Shown one piece after another: positions 1 through 10,309 of a stretch of 54,030 nucleotides of DNA. Each line of letters opens with the position of its first letter. The first letter of the stretch is position 1. Under the pieces are notes generated by a model, which was not told the origin of the DNA, made no database searches, and saw only the letters and a program-made list of their open reading frames with translations. This stretch comes from Conoideocrella luteorostrata (taxonomy: Eukaryota; Ascomycota; Sordariomycetes; Hypocreales; Clavicipitaceae), in contig JASWJB010000307.1 in assembly GCA_032433595.1 (NCBI GenBank), forward strand, positions 1 through 54,030, in the 5' to 3' direction. Both the position numbers and the translations under genes were made by a program.

Positions 1-376
1 TTATTATATTAATAGCAATATAATTGCACGAGAAATCGCGGTTGGAATGTGGGCTATTTCGCGTTGAAATGACTAGAAAAGGTGGTCGGTTGAGGGGGGT
101 GGTCGGTGGTGGGGTGGGCGACGTTAGTACTCCGTATGTTTATTTCTTTACTCCGCATGTGGGTCTACATGCCCAGATGCTGAGGCTCCACCCCAACTCC
201 TACTCAAACTCCCAGAGTGGCCAGGTCATTAGTTAGTCACTCAACTTTCGAGCTCCACAACCAACAAACTCTTTGGAACCGGACGGCTCACTTCCCTTGT
301 CTTTCCCGCATGTCTCCCAGAGCTCTGGGGCATTCAATGGCTCTGGGATTGACACATAAAGATACACTGACGCGCG
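1..376. other. Intergenic, upstream of GPI13
   Basis: No gene is supported here. The stretch contains pyrimidine-rich and GGT-rich sequence and one TACTCCGTA half-palindrome near 130, a motif that recurs through the window. The GPI13 promoter presumably lies here, but no clear TATA box or operator was identified. Confidence 0.5.
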
Positions 377-3300
377 ATGCCCCAGCGAACTCCCAAATCC
401 AAGGCCAAGGCCGCGTCGCCCGTGTCGCCCGCCGCGCAACAACCGGCTGCTCCACCTGACTACAAGGCGATTGCAGAACAATGGGCCAAGGCAAAGCGTA
501 TTCAGGCCGCCAACGATGCCGAGGCTGAAGCGCTTGGCCAGCCATCGCAACGAGAAGCTGCGCAGGTGCTGGAACAACAGCGACAGAAGCTCAATGAGCT
601 GCGCAAAAAGTCATATGAACGGCGCTGGTGGTGGACTGTCGCGTTTTGGGGATGGCTGCTGTTGGTTCATGCCGTGGGTATTTGGCTGTTCACGAGTGGC
701 TTCCTGCTATCTCGGTTGGTATTGGAAGACAGATCTAACTGCACAATGCCGCCAATTGAGAGCAAACTGGCGCCGTTGAATATTGACCGCGGGTGTTGGC
801 ACCCTAAGACGTTTGATCGCGCTGTGGTCATTGTCATTGATGCATTACGTTACGACTTTACTGTCCCGCAGGACCCGACCAAGCAGAACGAATTCCACAA
901 TGCCTTTCCATTCTTGTACGAGACGGCCACCAAATCACCTCGCAATGCTTTCTTACGACCATTTATTGCCGATCCACCGACTGCTACGCTTCAGCGACTC
1001 AAGGGCTTAACGACTGGTACTCTGCCCACTTTCATCGATTTGGGCAGCAACTTTGCGGGGTCGGCCATCGATGAGGACAATATTCTCATGCAACTCAAGA
1101 ATACCGGCAAGAAGATTGCGCACTTGGGCGACAACACGTGGGTGTCTCTTTTCCCTGGCTACTTCGAACCCAACATCAGCAAGGCATACGACAGCTTCAA
1201 CGTGTGGGATCTGCATACGGTCGACAACGGCGTGATTGATCACATTTTCCCGTTGATGGATGCTGAAAGTAATGGGCAATGGGATCTGCTTATCGGACAT
1301 TGTCTGGGTGTTGATCATGCCGGCCATCGGTATGGACCGGCCCACCCTGCCATGAATGCCAAGCTGAAGCAGATGGACGAATTTATTCGACAACTCACTG
1401 CTACCATTGATGACCGTACGTTGCTGGTGGTTATGGGCGACCATGGCATGGATGGCAAGGGGGATCACGGCGGTGAGAGTGATGATGAGGTCGAGGCTGC
1501 ACTTTGGATGTACTCCAAAATGCCAGTTTTTGGACGAACTTCTCCTGAATTCGCAATCCCTCCGGCTACTGCCAAGATTCGCCCCGTCAATCAGATTGAT
1601 TTGGTTCCTACGCTGTCGCTCTTACTCGGCATCCCCATTCCTTTTAATAGCTTGGGTCTTCCGATTGAGGAGGCTTTCTCGGGCCCCAAGGGTAACGATT
1701 GGACGAACCTCGCTGCTGTCTCACGTATGGCATCGGCCGGCATCGAAAGATACCAAAGGGCGTACTTCAAAACTCGAGGCATGACCCAGAGCAATGAACC
1801 AAACTCCCCCGCTGCACTCTGGAGCGAGGCAAAGAGAGTGCCCATCTCATCCCATCGAGGCATATACAACGCTTTTGTGAAGTTCCAGCAAGAAACACTT
1901 GTGGTGTGCAAAGACTTGTGGGCTCGGTTCGACATCCCTCGCATCATTTCTGGCGTGGTTGTGACTGCTGTCGGAGTCGTGCTCCTCATGATGTATGCAT
2001 CACGAACTGAAGACGACGAGTTTGTTGTCATGAACGACGTGGAACTCGACCACGCTGAGAAGAAACTTGAGGCTCTGGAGTTCAAAGGCGAAGCTGAGCC
2101 CCATGTTGACCAGTACTATCATAGGGACATGCTCCGCGGGCTGTGGGATAGTCGATTCTTGTTCATTGTGGGAACCCTGATTGCCGCTGCCGTCTACAGG
2201 CAGCAGCCCATGGACGGTCTTGCAACCCTCGTCATGCTATTGATGTCAACTGCAGTGGGCGCCTCAATTTATGAGAGCGGCAAAACAGTCAAGAATCTCC
2301 TTCCGCGAACGTTCTGGGGTTGGCTTTCTGTCATCTTCACTCTCAGTCATTCCGTCGGCTTCGCATCCAACTCGTACACTATCTGGGAGGACCAGATTTT
2401 GCTGTTTTTTGTCGCAACGTTTGGCTTCACAACCATGGTCTCATCCTTCCGGCTCGAGTCGAAAGTCGACCGCACCATGGCCATCTACCACTCCATAGTG
2501 TTCATCCTTCTCGGCCGACTGGCATCATATTCCAAGCTGTGCCGTGAGGAGCAAATGCCGTACTGCGTATCCACGTACTACGCTTCAGTCACGTCAAGCG
2601 TATCCGCGCCTTGGCAGCTCGTCATTCCCTTTGCTGTATTTGTTGCTCTCCCCTCTATCATCAAGTCCTTCCTCACACCTACAAGATCCTACGAGGGCCT
2701 GGCGCCCACATGGATAGGACACGTCTTCAGAGCGGGCTTGTTCATGTCCGCCATGTACTGGACCATCGATGCCGCGGACAACGGCGCGTGGTTTGCTGGA
2801 AAACTGCCCAAGGGAACGCTCAAGACCGTTGGCGTTTACTTAGCCCAGATCATTCTGGCACTTGCGTTGGTCGCAGGAACTACCGCCTTCATCTGGGCAC
2901 CTCCCAGCGTTTCCATTGTGTCAACGACCTCAAAAACCGGTCAAGCCCGAGTTGCCATCCTCGGATACAGCAACGTGCTCGGCTCGCGCTACCTTCTCCT
3001 GCCGCTCAACATCCTTGCCGCCTGTGTCTTGCTCACTAAGCCTATGGGTTCCGGAGCACTCGCCCTCATGATGTGGCAGATTCTCTCGCTCACCGAAATT
3101 ATCGACCTCAATAGCCTCAAGACCGAAACGATCGGGTCTGTTATGCTCGCCATCCTTGGTAATTTCTACTACTTTAAAACAGGCCATCAAGCCGTTCTAT
3201 CCAGTATTCAATGGGATAGCGCATTCATCCCCCTCTTCACGATTCGGTACCCATGGACACCGCTTGTCGTTGTGCTCAACACCTTTGGCGGCCAGATTCT

Positions 3301-3604
3301 CGCCGCCGTGTGCGTCCCTCTCCTGGCAATCTGGAAGGTCGGCCCCAAGCAGAAAGGTATCCTGGAGAATGTGACGAGGGGACTGGCCGTGTTTATCGCG
3401 TATTATGCGGTGGAGGCGCTCGCGACTATGAGCTGGGCTGGCTGGCTGCGGAGACATCTGATGCTGTATCGGGTGTTTAGTCCTCGATACATGATGGCTG
3501 TGGTTTTGCTGCTGGTGCTGGACTTGGTGGTTCTGCTGGTGACTTTGACGGGGCTGAGGAGCAATACGCTGTCGGTAAGCGAGGTGTTTGGATGGGCGGA
3601 TTAA
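377..3604 (+). CDS. GPI13: GPI ethanolamine phosphate transferase 3 (Gpi13/PIG-O)
   Basis: Intronless gene for a 1075-residue ER membrane enzyme. The family transfers ethanolamine phosphate from phosphatidylethanolamine to the third mannose of the GPI precursor, the phosphate that later links to the protein. Seen: a basic, Ala/Pro-rich cytosolic N-terminus; one hydrophobic segment at about residues 95-115; then a lumenal alkaline-phosphatase-superfamily domain with VVIVIDALRYDF at about 150 (metal site) and GDHGMDGKGDHGGES at about 353 (second metal site). After about residue 515 there are many membrane segments to the C-terminus. Length matches Gpi13/PIG-O (about 1000-1100). The start is the first ATG that opens the conserved frame. 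The GDHGM..GDHGG motif also occurs in Mcd4 and Gpi7, but overall organisation favours Gpi13. Looks intact and essential. Confidence 0.93.
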   Translation: MPQRTPKSKAKAASPVSPAAQQPAAPPDYKAIAEQWAKAKRIQAANDAEAEALGQPSQREAAQVLEQQRQKLNELRKKSYERRWWWTVAFWGWLLLVHAVGIWLFTSGFLLSRLVLEDRSNCTMPPIESKLAPLNIDRGCWHPKTFDRAVVIVIDALRYDFTVPQDPTKQNEFHNAFPFLYETATKSPRNAFLRPFIADPPTATLQRLKGLTTGTLPTFIDLGSNFAGSAIDEDNILMQLKNTGKKIAHLGDNTWVSLFPGYFEPNISKAYDSFNVWDLHTVDNGVIDHIFPLMDAESNGQWDLLIGHCLGVDHAGHRYGPAHPAMNAKLKQMDEFIRQLTATIDDRTLLVVMGDHGMDGKGDHGGESDDEVEAALWMYSKMPVFGRTSPEFAIPPATAKIRPVNQIDLVPTLSLLLGIPIPFNSLGLPIEEAFSGPKGNDWTNLAAVSRMASAGIERYQRAYFKTRGMTQSNEPNSPAALWSEAKRVPISSHRGIYNAFVKFQQETLVVCKDLWARFDIPRIISGVVVTAVGVVLLMMYASRTEDDEFVVMNDVELDHAEKKLEALEFKGEAEPHVDQYYHRDMLRGLWDSRFLFIVGTLIAAAVYRQQPMDGLATLVMLLMSTAVGASIYESGKTVKNLLPRTFWGWLSVIFTLSHSVGFASNSYTIWEDQILLFFVATFGFTTMVSSFRLESKVDRTMAIYHSIVFILLGRLASYSKLCREEQMPYCVSTYYASVTSSVSAPWQLVIPFAVFVALPSIIKSFLTPTRSYEGLAPTWIGHVFRAGLFMSAMYWTIDAADNGAWFAGKLPKGTLKTVGVYLAQIILALALVAGTTAFIWAPPSVSIVSTTSKTGQARVAILGYSNVLGSRYLLLPLNILAACVLLTKPMGSGALALMMWQILSLTEIIDLNSLKTETIGSVMLAILGNFYYFKTGHQAVLSSIQWDSAFIPLFTIRYPWTPLVVVLNTFGGQILAAVCVPLLAIWKVGPKQKGILENVTRGLAVFIAYYAVEALATMSWAGWLRRHLMLYRVFSPRYMMAVVLLLVLDLVVLLVTLTGLRSNTLSVSEVFGWAD

Positions 3605-3815
3605 ACAGTGCATACCGCCAACTTTTCTTGTATTACTATGCTACAGGTGTATTGTATGCAAAAAATGATGTACAAAGGTGGTAGTTAGATACGACTAGTA
3701 CCGTTGGAACATTGGATATCTAGTCCGCAATGAATCTATCCTGTAAACTCCAAAAATGCCCACCACCCACTGCCCGCTCTGGTTCCTTATTTCCCATCTC
3801 CTTGCATAGAGTGGT

Positions 3816-4270
3816 CTACCTCATCTCTGCCGTGCCCCTAACGGCCATTCCCCCGTCCGGCCCCTCCACCCACACATCCCACGGCCTCGTCTTGTCGTCC
3901 ATCTCGCGCACACACACCGTCAGCTTCTCACCCACATACAGCGGCGCGTAGTTCCTGTACGTGATTCTCGATACTCTGCCCCCCAGCGCATTCAGCATGA
4001 GCGCCAGAGTCAGCGGCCCATGAACGAGCAAGTCCCTGTGGGATTCTGCGCGCGCATACCCACGGTCAATGTGGATGGAGTGCGCGTTGAAGGTCAGCGC
4101 TGAGAAGTGGAAGAGATGGGCTGGCGAGGGAGTTGCGCTTATTGAGTAGGTGGGTTGGTGAGGGACTTGCCCGTTCCTTTGGTTAGCAGCTAGATAGACC
4201 ATGCACTGCGCAATATCACATCAGATGCGACAGAAACTCACATTTAACAACGGGACGCGTGGGCTTTCGC

Positions 4271-4309
<39 letters not shown>

Positions 4310-4947
4310 CTCTCAGTCTCGTCCCTCATGAACACCAGCGTTCTCCGCTCCTCAATGTCCCATAGCCTACCTGCCGCGCCGACCTCATGGCCATGACCGG
4401 AACCGTACCTCCGCCACACATCCACAAAAACCTTCTCGGCGCCGTCTTTCCCGCGGACCACGACATCCCCAATCTCTTCCCTGCAGCAGCACGGCCGTCC
4501 GTCCATGACGAGAGTCTCACCACAGCCCTCGTGGAAAATAACCTCGCCCCCGGCCCACATGCGTCTCGGGAATGCAGGGCCGGGGGAGTGGTCGAGATCG
4601 GCTCCATCGGGGGCGAGCTTCGAGGGGGCTGTCTGGATGGGGAAGTAGACGAGGTGGTGGCCCTGGGGGAGGGCCTCTGGCGGGGACTGGATCTGAGGGG
4701 ATGAGGGGATAGGCGTGGAGAGCAGGTCGGAGAGGGTTGTGGCGAGCAGGTGGGAGGGCATGGGGGTGAGGTAGTCCGGGATGAATTTGGGAGGGCGAGT
4801 GTCGAGCCGCAATGATGAGCTACTTCGGAAGGGGGAGTGTAAGAAGAGCCGTGCTTTATGGCTGGGACGGTGGCATTGAAGACATGATGATGAAATTGGG
4901 AGCTTGGGTGGCCGATTCATTGTTGATGTGTTGTCGTTTCTATTCAA
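3816..4947 (-). CDS. HTD2: 3-hydroxyacyl-thioester dehydratase, mitochondrial FAS II type (HTD2-like)
   Basis: Two exons on the minus strand: 4947-4242 and 4189-3816, with a 52-nt intron (GTGAGT...CTAG) at 4241-4190. The product is 359 residues. The family dehydrates 3-hydroxyacyl-ACP in mitochondrial fatty acid synthesis, which feeds lipoate production; related proteins are annotated mesaconyl-C4-CoA hydratase. Seen: a basic Ser/Arg-rich N-terminus suiting a mitochondrial presequence, a RMWAGG motif in the N-terminal hotdog half, and FSALTFNAHSIHID plus LVHGPLTLALML in the C-terminal hotdog half. An in-frame ATG ten codons in (4920) could be the real start. The in-frame splice restores the linker VVK-SANQRN ahead of the second domain; reading through the intron meets a stop. 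A run of about 13 alanines from an AGC repeat lies just before the intron. Confidence 0.85.
4268..4310 (-). repeat. Trinucleotide (GCT/AGC) repeat coding polyalanine
   Basis: An uninterrupted run of GCA/AGC triplets, about 13 units, inside exon 1 of the HTD2-like gene. It encodes a polyalanine tract in the linker between the two hotdog halves. Runs like this are prone to length change between strains; the location in a linker suggests it is tolerated. Confidence 0.85.
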
Positions 4948-5522
4948 CTTTTGGTTTCATAACAATTGAAAGGTTGTGGTGGTTCTAGAAGTAAACTATT
5001 GAGAGACGGACGGACGGAGTGAGAATGGGATGTTGTGGTTGGAGCTCTGATGGAGCCCCACGTTGGCTGGCGGTGCGTCTGCCCCAGTACACAGCCTAAC
5101 AAATGAATACAGTGTCACAGTGATACAAACCAAAGTCGACCGGTCGGATGTATGCATTATTGAACTTTTGCTTTTAGCCTGCGAGCCTGAAAAGAGGCAG
5201 GAAGCCATAACAAGCAATACTTTTGACTACCCAGGTCACACAACGTGAGAGACTCTGTACGCTGCGCCAGTGATTTCTCCCTCATGCAATCTAAGAATGC
5301 AAATAAAGCTCCGGAAACAATTATATCCAATCCAACTCCGAAATTGACCTCGCGTAAGCATGAACATTCAAGCGATTCATGCGAAGTGCTGTCGGACGTC
5401 CGAACACCGTGGCTGCAAAATGGATCTCCGTCAACACCCAAATCTTTGAACTCTCACCAGATTCAAGCAGAAACTCGGAACACAATGATTGCATGGATTG
5501 AGGGGAGAAGCTTTCTGAAACC
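4948..5522. other. Intergenic, no gene recognised
   Basis: About 0.57 kb between the HTD2-like start and the end of the C9-methyltransferase pseudogene. Short open frames on both strands show no recognisable protein. The HTD2 promoter should lie at the left end. Confidence 0.5.
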
Positions 5523-7480
5523 TTATCCAAGAAAGTCAGTCGATGAAGCGACATTGTTCTTGGCCGCCCAGGCCTTGAGGTCGCCCTTGAAGTTCTTGAG
5601 AGCGCCGGATAGGTTGAACTGAGAGTCAATGCCTTCAACTCGGTGAGTAGAGTTGATATTCAGTAATCTGGTAGCCAGTGGCGCTACCCTGTCGGGAAAC
5701 GATGGTCGAGTAGGCGAGGAAGTACCCACGTCTTTACTTTGTTAAAGAGCTTACCCTGTACCACCGCTTGCCGCACTTGGCCTCCACCTTATCGCAGTTT
5801 CCAATCCATTTGCGATACCATCTCCACAGAGTAGCAGAGTAGTGAACGCCAACAGTGTCCACATGCTTGATTTCAAAGTCAGAACCATCAAGCTTGTCTA
5901 TAACCCAACCCAGGGTAATACCAGTAACATGGGCACCGTAGTTGTCGCTGGCAAAGCGGGCAAGAATGCCCCAGCCGCAGCCAATATCCAGCATTTTCTC
6001 ACCAGCCTGAAGACCAATCTTCTCACAGACAATAGCCAACTTGCTATCCTGGAGCTGCTCAAGAGTTTCTTCCTTTTCAATGTCGGAAATGATACCAGAG
6101 GTGTAGGTCATGCGAGGGCCAAAGAACCAGCCGTAGAAGTCGTCAGATTCACCAACATTAAAGAGAAAGAATAATTCCAAGAAACCAAAACCGGTTGCAA
6201 CTCCGAAATACCATGCCACCTTAAAACCAATCCCAACAGGGAGACCTGCTTTTACTCCCACTATTCCATAACAATCGTATGGAAACCCTTGGAGTTCTTG
6301 ACATTCACCGCTTGCACGTAGCTATAGACCTATCCTTGGCATCCTCCTTTGTTATTTCGTCCTCGGGAAATTCGGAAACGCATTCTGTAGGGAACGCCCT
6401 TGATGTCGCACTCCCAAAGTGACTGGGCAAGTGGGATTGATTCTGATGATTGTAAGGTCGGAAATCGGAATGCCGTCGACATCGCGCTGCACGTACATTG
6501 GCGTCAGTACCGAGCATAACGATAATCCAAGTCGGATTGGAACCCAACGAAAACACAAGAGATGAAGCGAGTCCGAAAAAAGTCGTGAGACCTCAAGCCA
6601 CATGTCTCGGTTGAGGGTCTCGGACCTGTTCCTCATCTATAATATCCAGGTTAGCTGCACAGGCTTACTTACGCCAACAAGTGATGCTATCCCAGGGACT
6701 ATAGATCTTACCCTGAGAGCGAGTATGCATGATGAGTTCAGGAATCATGCCAAGCAGGAAGAATTTGATGAGGCCAATGGTGAAGCGGAAGCTTGCCCAG
6801 TCGTGGCGGTACTCCATGAACTCAAGGCAATCACCCTTGAAGTCTACATCACCGTCAAAGTACATCTCATGGAAAGTTTACATGGAATCATGTTGGATCT
6901 ACGGTATTTGGCGCGATCGGCTTCTTTCTTGAAATCGAGGTAGAATTCAACCGAGCGGCTGGAAGCTTTGTTTTCTCATTTCGGCGAGGGCTGATGGAGG
7001 AAATAACGAGCCACCAAGCGGCCAAGAGAGGAAGATCAATAATCGGGGCGAAGAACAGGAACGTTTTGAATCCACCACCAACTCTCCATTTAAGATGGAA
7101 GGCAACTCTGAGCGAGACGGATAGAAGGATGTAGTTATGAAAGGAATCGGATCCAGGGCCGTCGGCTGGCAGGGGAGCATTCTTGATGGAGAGATACTGA
7201 AAGATGACAAGTGTTAGCTTTTGTTAATTTCCGACCCCAGGGATAGAATTGGAACAAAGATGCTGCTGAATTGTATTGCATCGAGAATGGAAGAGCAGAG
7301 ACGAAGGACAGATATCCTTACACGAGCATGTCGGGGGCTCCGTGGGAAGCAGGAATACGCTAAAATTTACCTTTGGTGGTGCGGACGCGGCAGGTTCCTT
7401 CCTTTTCCAGAACAGGAGGGTTCACTTTGGGAGTTTCGACAAACTCGAACTCGCTTTCGCTGCCGTTTGGACTTGGACAT
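5523..7480 (-). pseudogene. Sphingolipid C9-methyltransferase, disrupted
   Basis: Reads right to left. Pieces match the fungal glucosylceramide C9-methyltransferase (CFA-synthase-like) in order: PPVLEKEGTCRVRTTK near 7400; a probable ancestral intron; LPADGPGSDSF near 7165; membrane-segment remnants; MYFDGDVDFKGDCLEFMEYR near 6850; IMHTRSQ near 6720; DDFYGWFFGPRMTYTSGI near 6140; the SAM motif MLDIGCGWGILARFAS near 5975; VGVHYSATLWRWYRKW near 5835; and INSTHRVEGIDSQFNLSGAL near 5640. Lesions: frame changes near 6960, 6870 and 5670; about 0.45 kb of unmatched sequence between IMHTRSQ and DDFYGWF (6640-6180); and a deletion after GITLG that jumps straight to VIDKLDG, removing about 110 residues that hold the conserved CLEMAEHVG segment. 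The enzyme methylates C9 of the sphingoid base in ER glucosylceramide. This copy cannot be functional; whether another copy exists elsewhere is unknown. Confidence 0.88.
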
Positions 7481-8839
7481 GTTGGCGGATGTAACGGCCA
7501 CCAAAAAAGTCAATTCTGAGTCTCTCTAGGAGTTGCAGGATGATAAAGTTTCGAAAGCTCCGACGGAAGAGTGGAGCCGGATAGCTAAGGGGCCGTTTGT
7601 GCTTAGCTTCTGCTCCTTGTCGTTCGTGTCCGGAAGATGAGGATACGTTTTGGGGACGATTTTAACTCGGCCCAGCGAGTCCACCCGTGCCGCGCCACGC
7701 AATAAATAACCTTGAAATGACTCCGTAGACGAGCCATCTACTGCATCTAAACGGCATAGTACGGAGTAAGTTGTATTCAAAACAAATACTATTTCCTAGT
7801 TAAGTAATTCATCATTTCAGGAAACCTTGCTCCGTTTTCCCTCGCTTCAAGAAATAATGCGATTTCAGCCCAATTGGCGAACGAAGCAACTGCGGAGGAG
7901 ATCTACAGAGAGTACGGAGTAAACAGACCGCCAACTTGGCTATGGATGCTTCTGCATGCCCCTCGAGCTCAAGCCACATCTAAATGAGGAGCTAATAAAT
8001 TCCGCCCCCAAGACCTGAGCGGAGCAGCAGTCTGGCGTCACCGGTTAAACGTGAGGCTTCTCCACCGAGGAACGAAAGCGGGCTGGCAAGAGGGGCTACG
8101 GTACGAGACGCGATAGAATTATGGTTGATGGGGCCAGTAGACTTAATTGCCCAGGCACCATGATCATGCACTGTGGTTCCTGGTCGTCAAATCGCCTTCT
8201 TCCCTTCGTGACCGGGGTTCCGTTGTCTGCATCGATGTGCTTGACAGCGGTGAAAGTACAGATGTACACACTCCGTGCTCTCTTGGCAAAGTATCTGCTC
8301 GAGTGCACTACTTCAAAATAAATGTCGTTGCTCAAACGTCCAAGCTCGGCAACGCCATGCGATGTCCAGCCCCACCCACACTGTCTGTGGGTGTTGGGAC
8401 ACGGGAACAGACCAGCAGTTAGTTTACTCCCTTGTCAGAACCTGGTTGGTATTTGGAGCCCCATGCTGACCGACCTGGAAGGGTTTGGTGACCAGCCAGG
8501 CGGGGGACAAATTACGTGACCTTTTGTGGCGTGGTTTGGTTAGCCTTGAAGGGTGACGTATTTTGACCCCCGCCTGCCAGCCTAGCTAGCCAACTAAGAG
8601 CGGTCGTCCTTGCGAGCCCCGTCTAGCCTGCGCTGCCTGTTCGAATTAGCGGCTGTGCTGTGTAGTGCTGGTTTAGTGCTGTTGACTAATGCTTGGCGAC
8701 CAACAGTAGGATATTCTCGGAACAGTAGTGACGAGGTGATTGTTTTCGATGGATGCATCCACGGCAACACACGGCAACCCGGCGAGTGTTTTGCCACGCA
8801 GGGGAAGCACAATGGCAATGACGCTTGATGCTGCTGTGT

Positions 8840-8901
8840 GATGATGCCGCTTGATGATACCGCTTGATGATGCCGCTTGGCGATGCTGCTTGACGATGCT
8901 G
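8840..8901. repeat. 13-bp minisatellite
   Basis: Just under five imperfect tandem copies of the unit GATGATGCCGCTT, with later copies degenerate (GGCGATGCTGCTT). It lies in intergenic sequence with no open frame of note. Confidence 0.8.
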
Positions 8902-9120
8902 TATCAAGACTTCCCCATGGGCCATACCAACTCAAGCTGCACTGGTGACGCACCAATGAAGGCTTCACCCTGCGGCACGGGTCGACATTCATACGATGAT
9001 GCAGCTTCCACTCCGTACCCGAAACAACAATTGTGTTTCCCCATGTTTCTCATAAGGTGACGCGATCGCGAGTGGCAATGGTATCTCGCATGGAAACTTC
9101 GGATGGACGAGTCGTTCGTG

Positions 9121-9134
9121 GCTCCGTACGGAGT
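9121..9134. repeat. Palindrome CTCCGTACGGAG
   Basis: Perfect inverted repeat CTCCGTACGGAG followed by TATT. The same palindrome recurs at about 9584, with a variant (CTCCGTATACGGAG) at about 12713, and half-sites are scattered through intergenic sequence. Confidence 0.7.
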
Positions 9135-10309
9135 ATTGTTTTATGCTATTTCGGAACCTACTTTCTGAGGCTCCCCGAGTCTGTTATTGCGTGCATGTAG
9201 ATGTATTTCCGACGGAACCGTGGTTGCAAAGTGAAGCGCCTGCGAGGTGCGTGCGTGCGTGTTGCCGACAAACTGCCCATCATTTGATCAATCGGCTCTC
9301 ACTAGGGGTGCACCCGGAAGTACGTTAGTACGTTGTTACTGCTCCGTAGTAGGGCCAGATACGGGGAGCTATTCGGCTACGGATGCCTAAATGGCCATCA
9401 AAACCTTGCCATCTGAGATGCAGCTGGATGCAATAAGACATCGAGGGTGGAAACAATGAAAAGAATCGTGCGCTACTGCCGCACGTCAGTACAAAAAATG
9501 TCCCGTAACCCATGCGTACGTAGATACGCAGCAACTGCCTGACTACTCCAGTACCGGGCTACGGAAAGAAACTAACTTCTGTGTGCTCCGTACGGAGTTT
9601 TAAGTAGTCTAATGTGTGTTCGTTCAATGCTGCCATCCTTACAGCGGGCGGTGGCGCTTTCAAATGCTTCCGAGCAGCGACCGAGTCATCCACCCAAGAG
9701 AGTTAACTAATAACTGGGTAGCAGTCGACGACCGAGTAAGTACCTCAGTTACGGTATGGAATGTGCCCAGTGCCTGGTACTAGTACAGAAAGGCAGAGGC
9801 TGCCATAATCCGTGTACTAGCTACTAGCAAGGGCCGACTTCCGTGCTCCTTTCATTTGGCTGCTCTTTTCACACTAGCCCTTCAAGGCGGCATCTCTGGA
9901 CAGGGTCCTGCCTACTATTCGGGTTTAGTGGTTTTCTTCAATCTTGCCTCGACAGTTAAGTACTTCGCGTACTCCGTTGTTAGTCCATACGTCCCAGCTT
10001 TCTCCGCATTCGCGCTTGACATCCAACTCTCCATCCGACTAGCCGTGTGTTCTGAGTTTTGGTCCGGCTCCTGCTCCGTACAATACTATTTAAAAAGTTC
10101 AAGGCCCCACAGCTTCTACGTTGGCCTTTCAGATCCAGCAGGACTCCGTAATAGTACAGAGTACAGAACACCAGCCAGGCCACTTCGTTTATCAACCCAA
10201 ACCCAACCCAACCCAACGTCGACACTCAGCCTATTATATCTCTCTTTTCTTTACTTCCAAAGACTATGGTGAATCTCCAAGTTGGCGACTTATAGTGCCC
10301 ATTCATAAA

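Larger units (their letters stand above)
7500..10309. other. Long intergenic region with minisatellite and CTCCGTA palindromes
   Basis: About 2.8 kb without a supportable gene; all open frames are short and unfamiliar. It contains a 13-bp minisatellite (separate entry) and many copies of CTCCGTA/TACGGAG, including full palindromes at about 9121 and 9584. The last part must hold the promoter of the zinc-cluster regulator. Confidence 0.55.
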
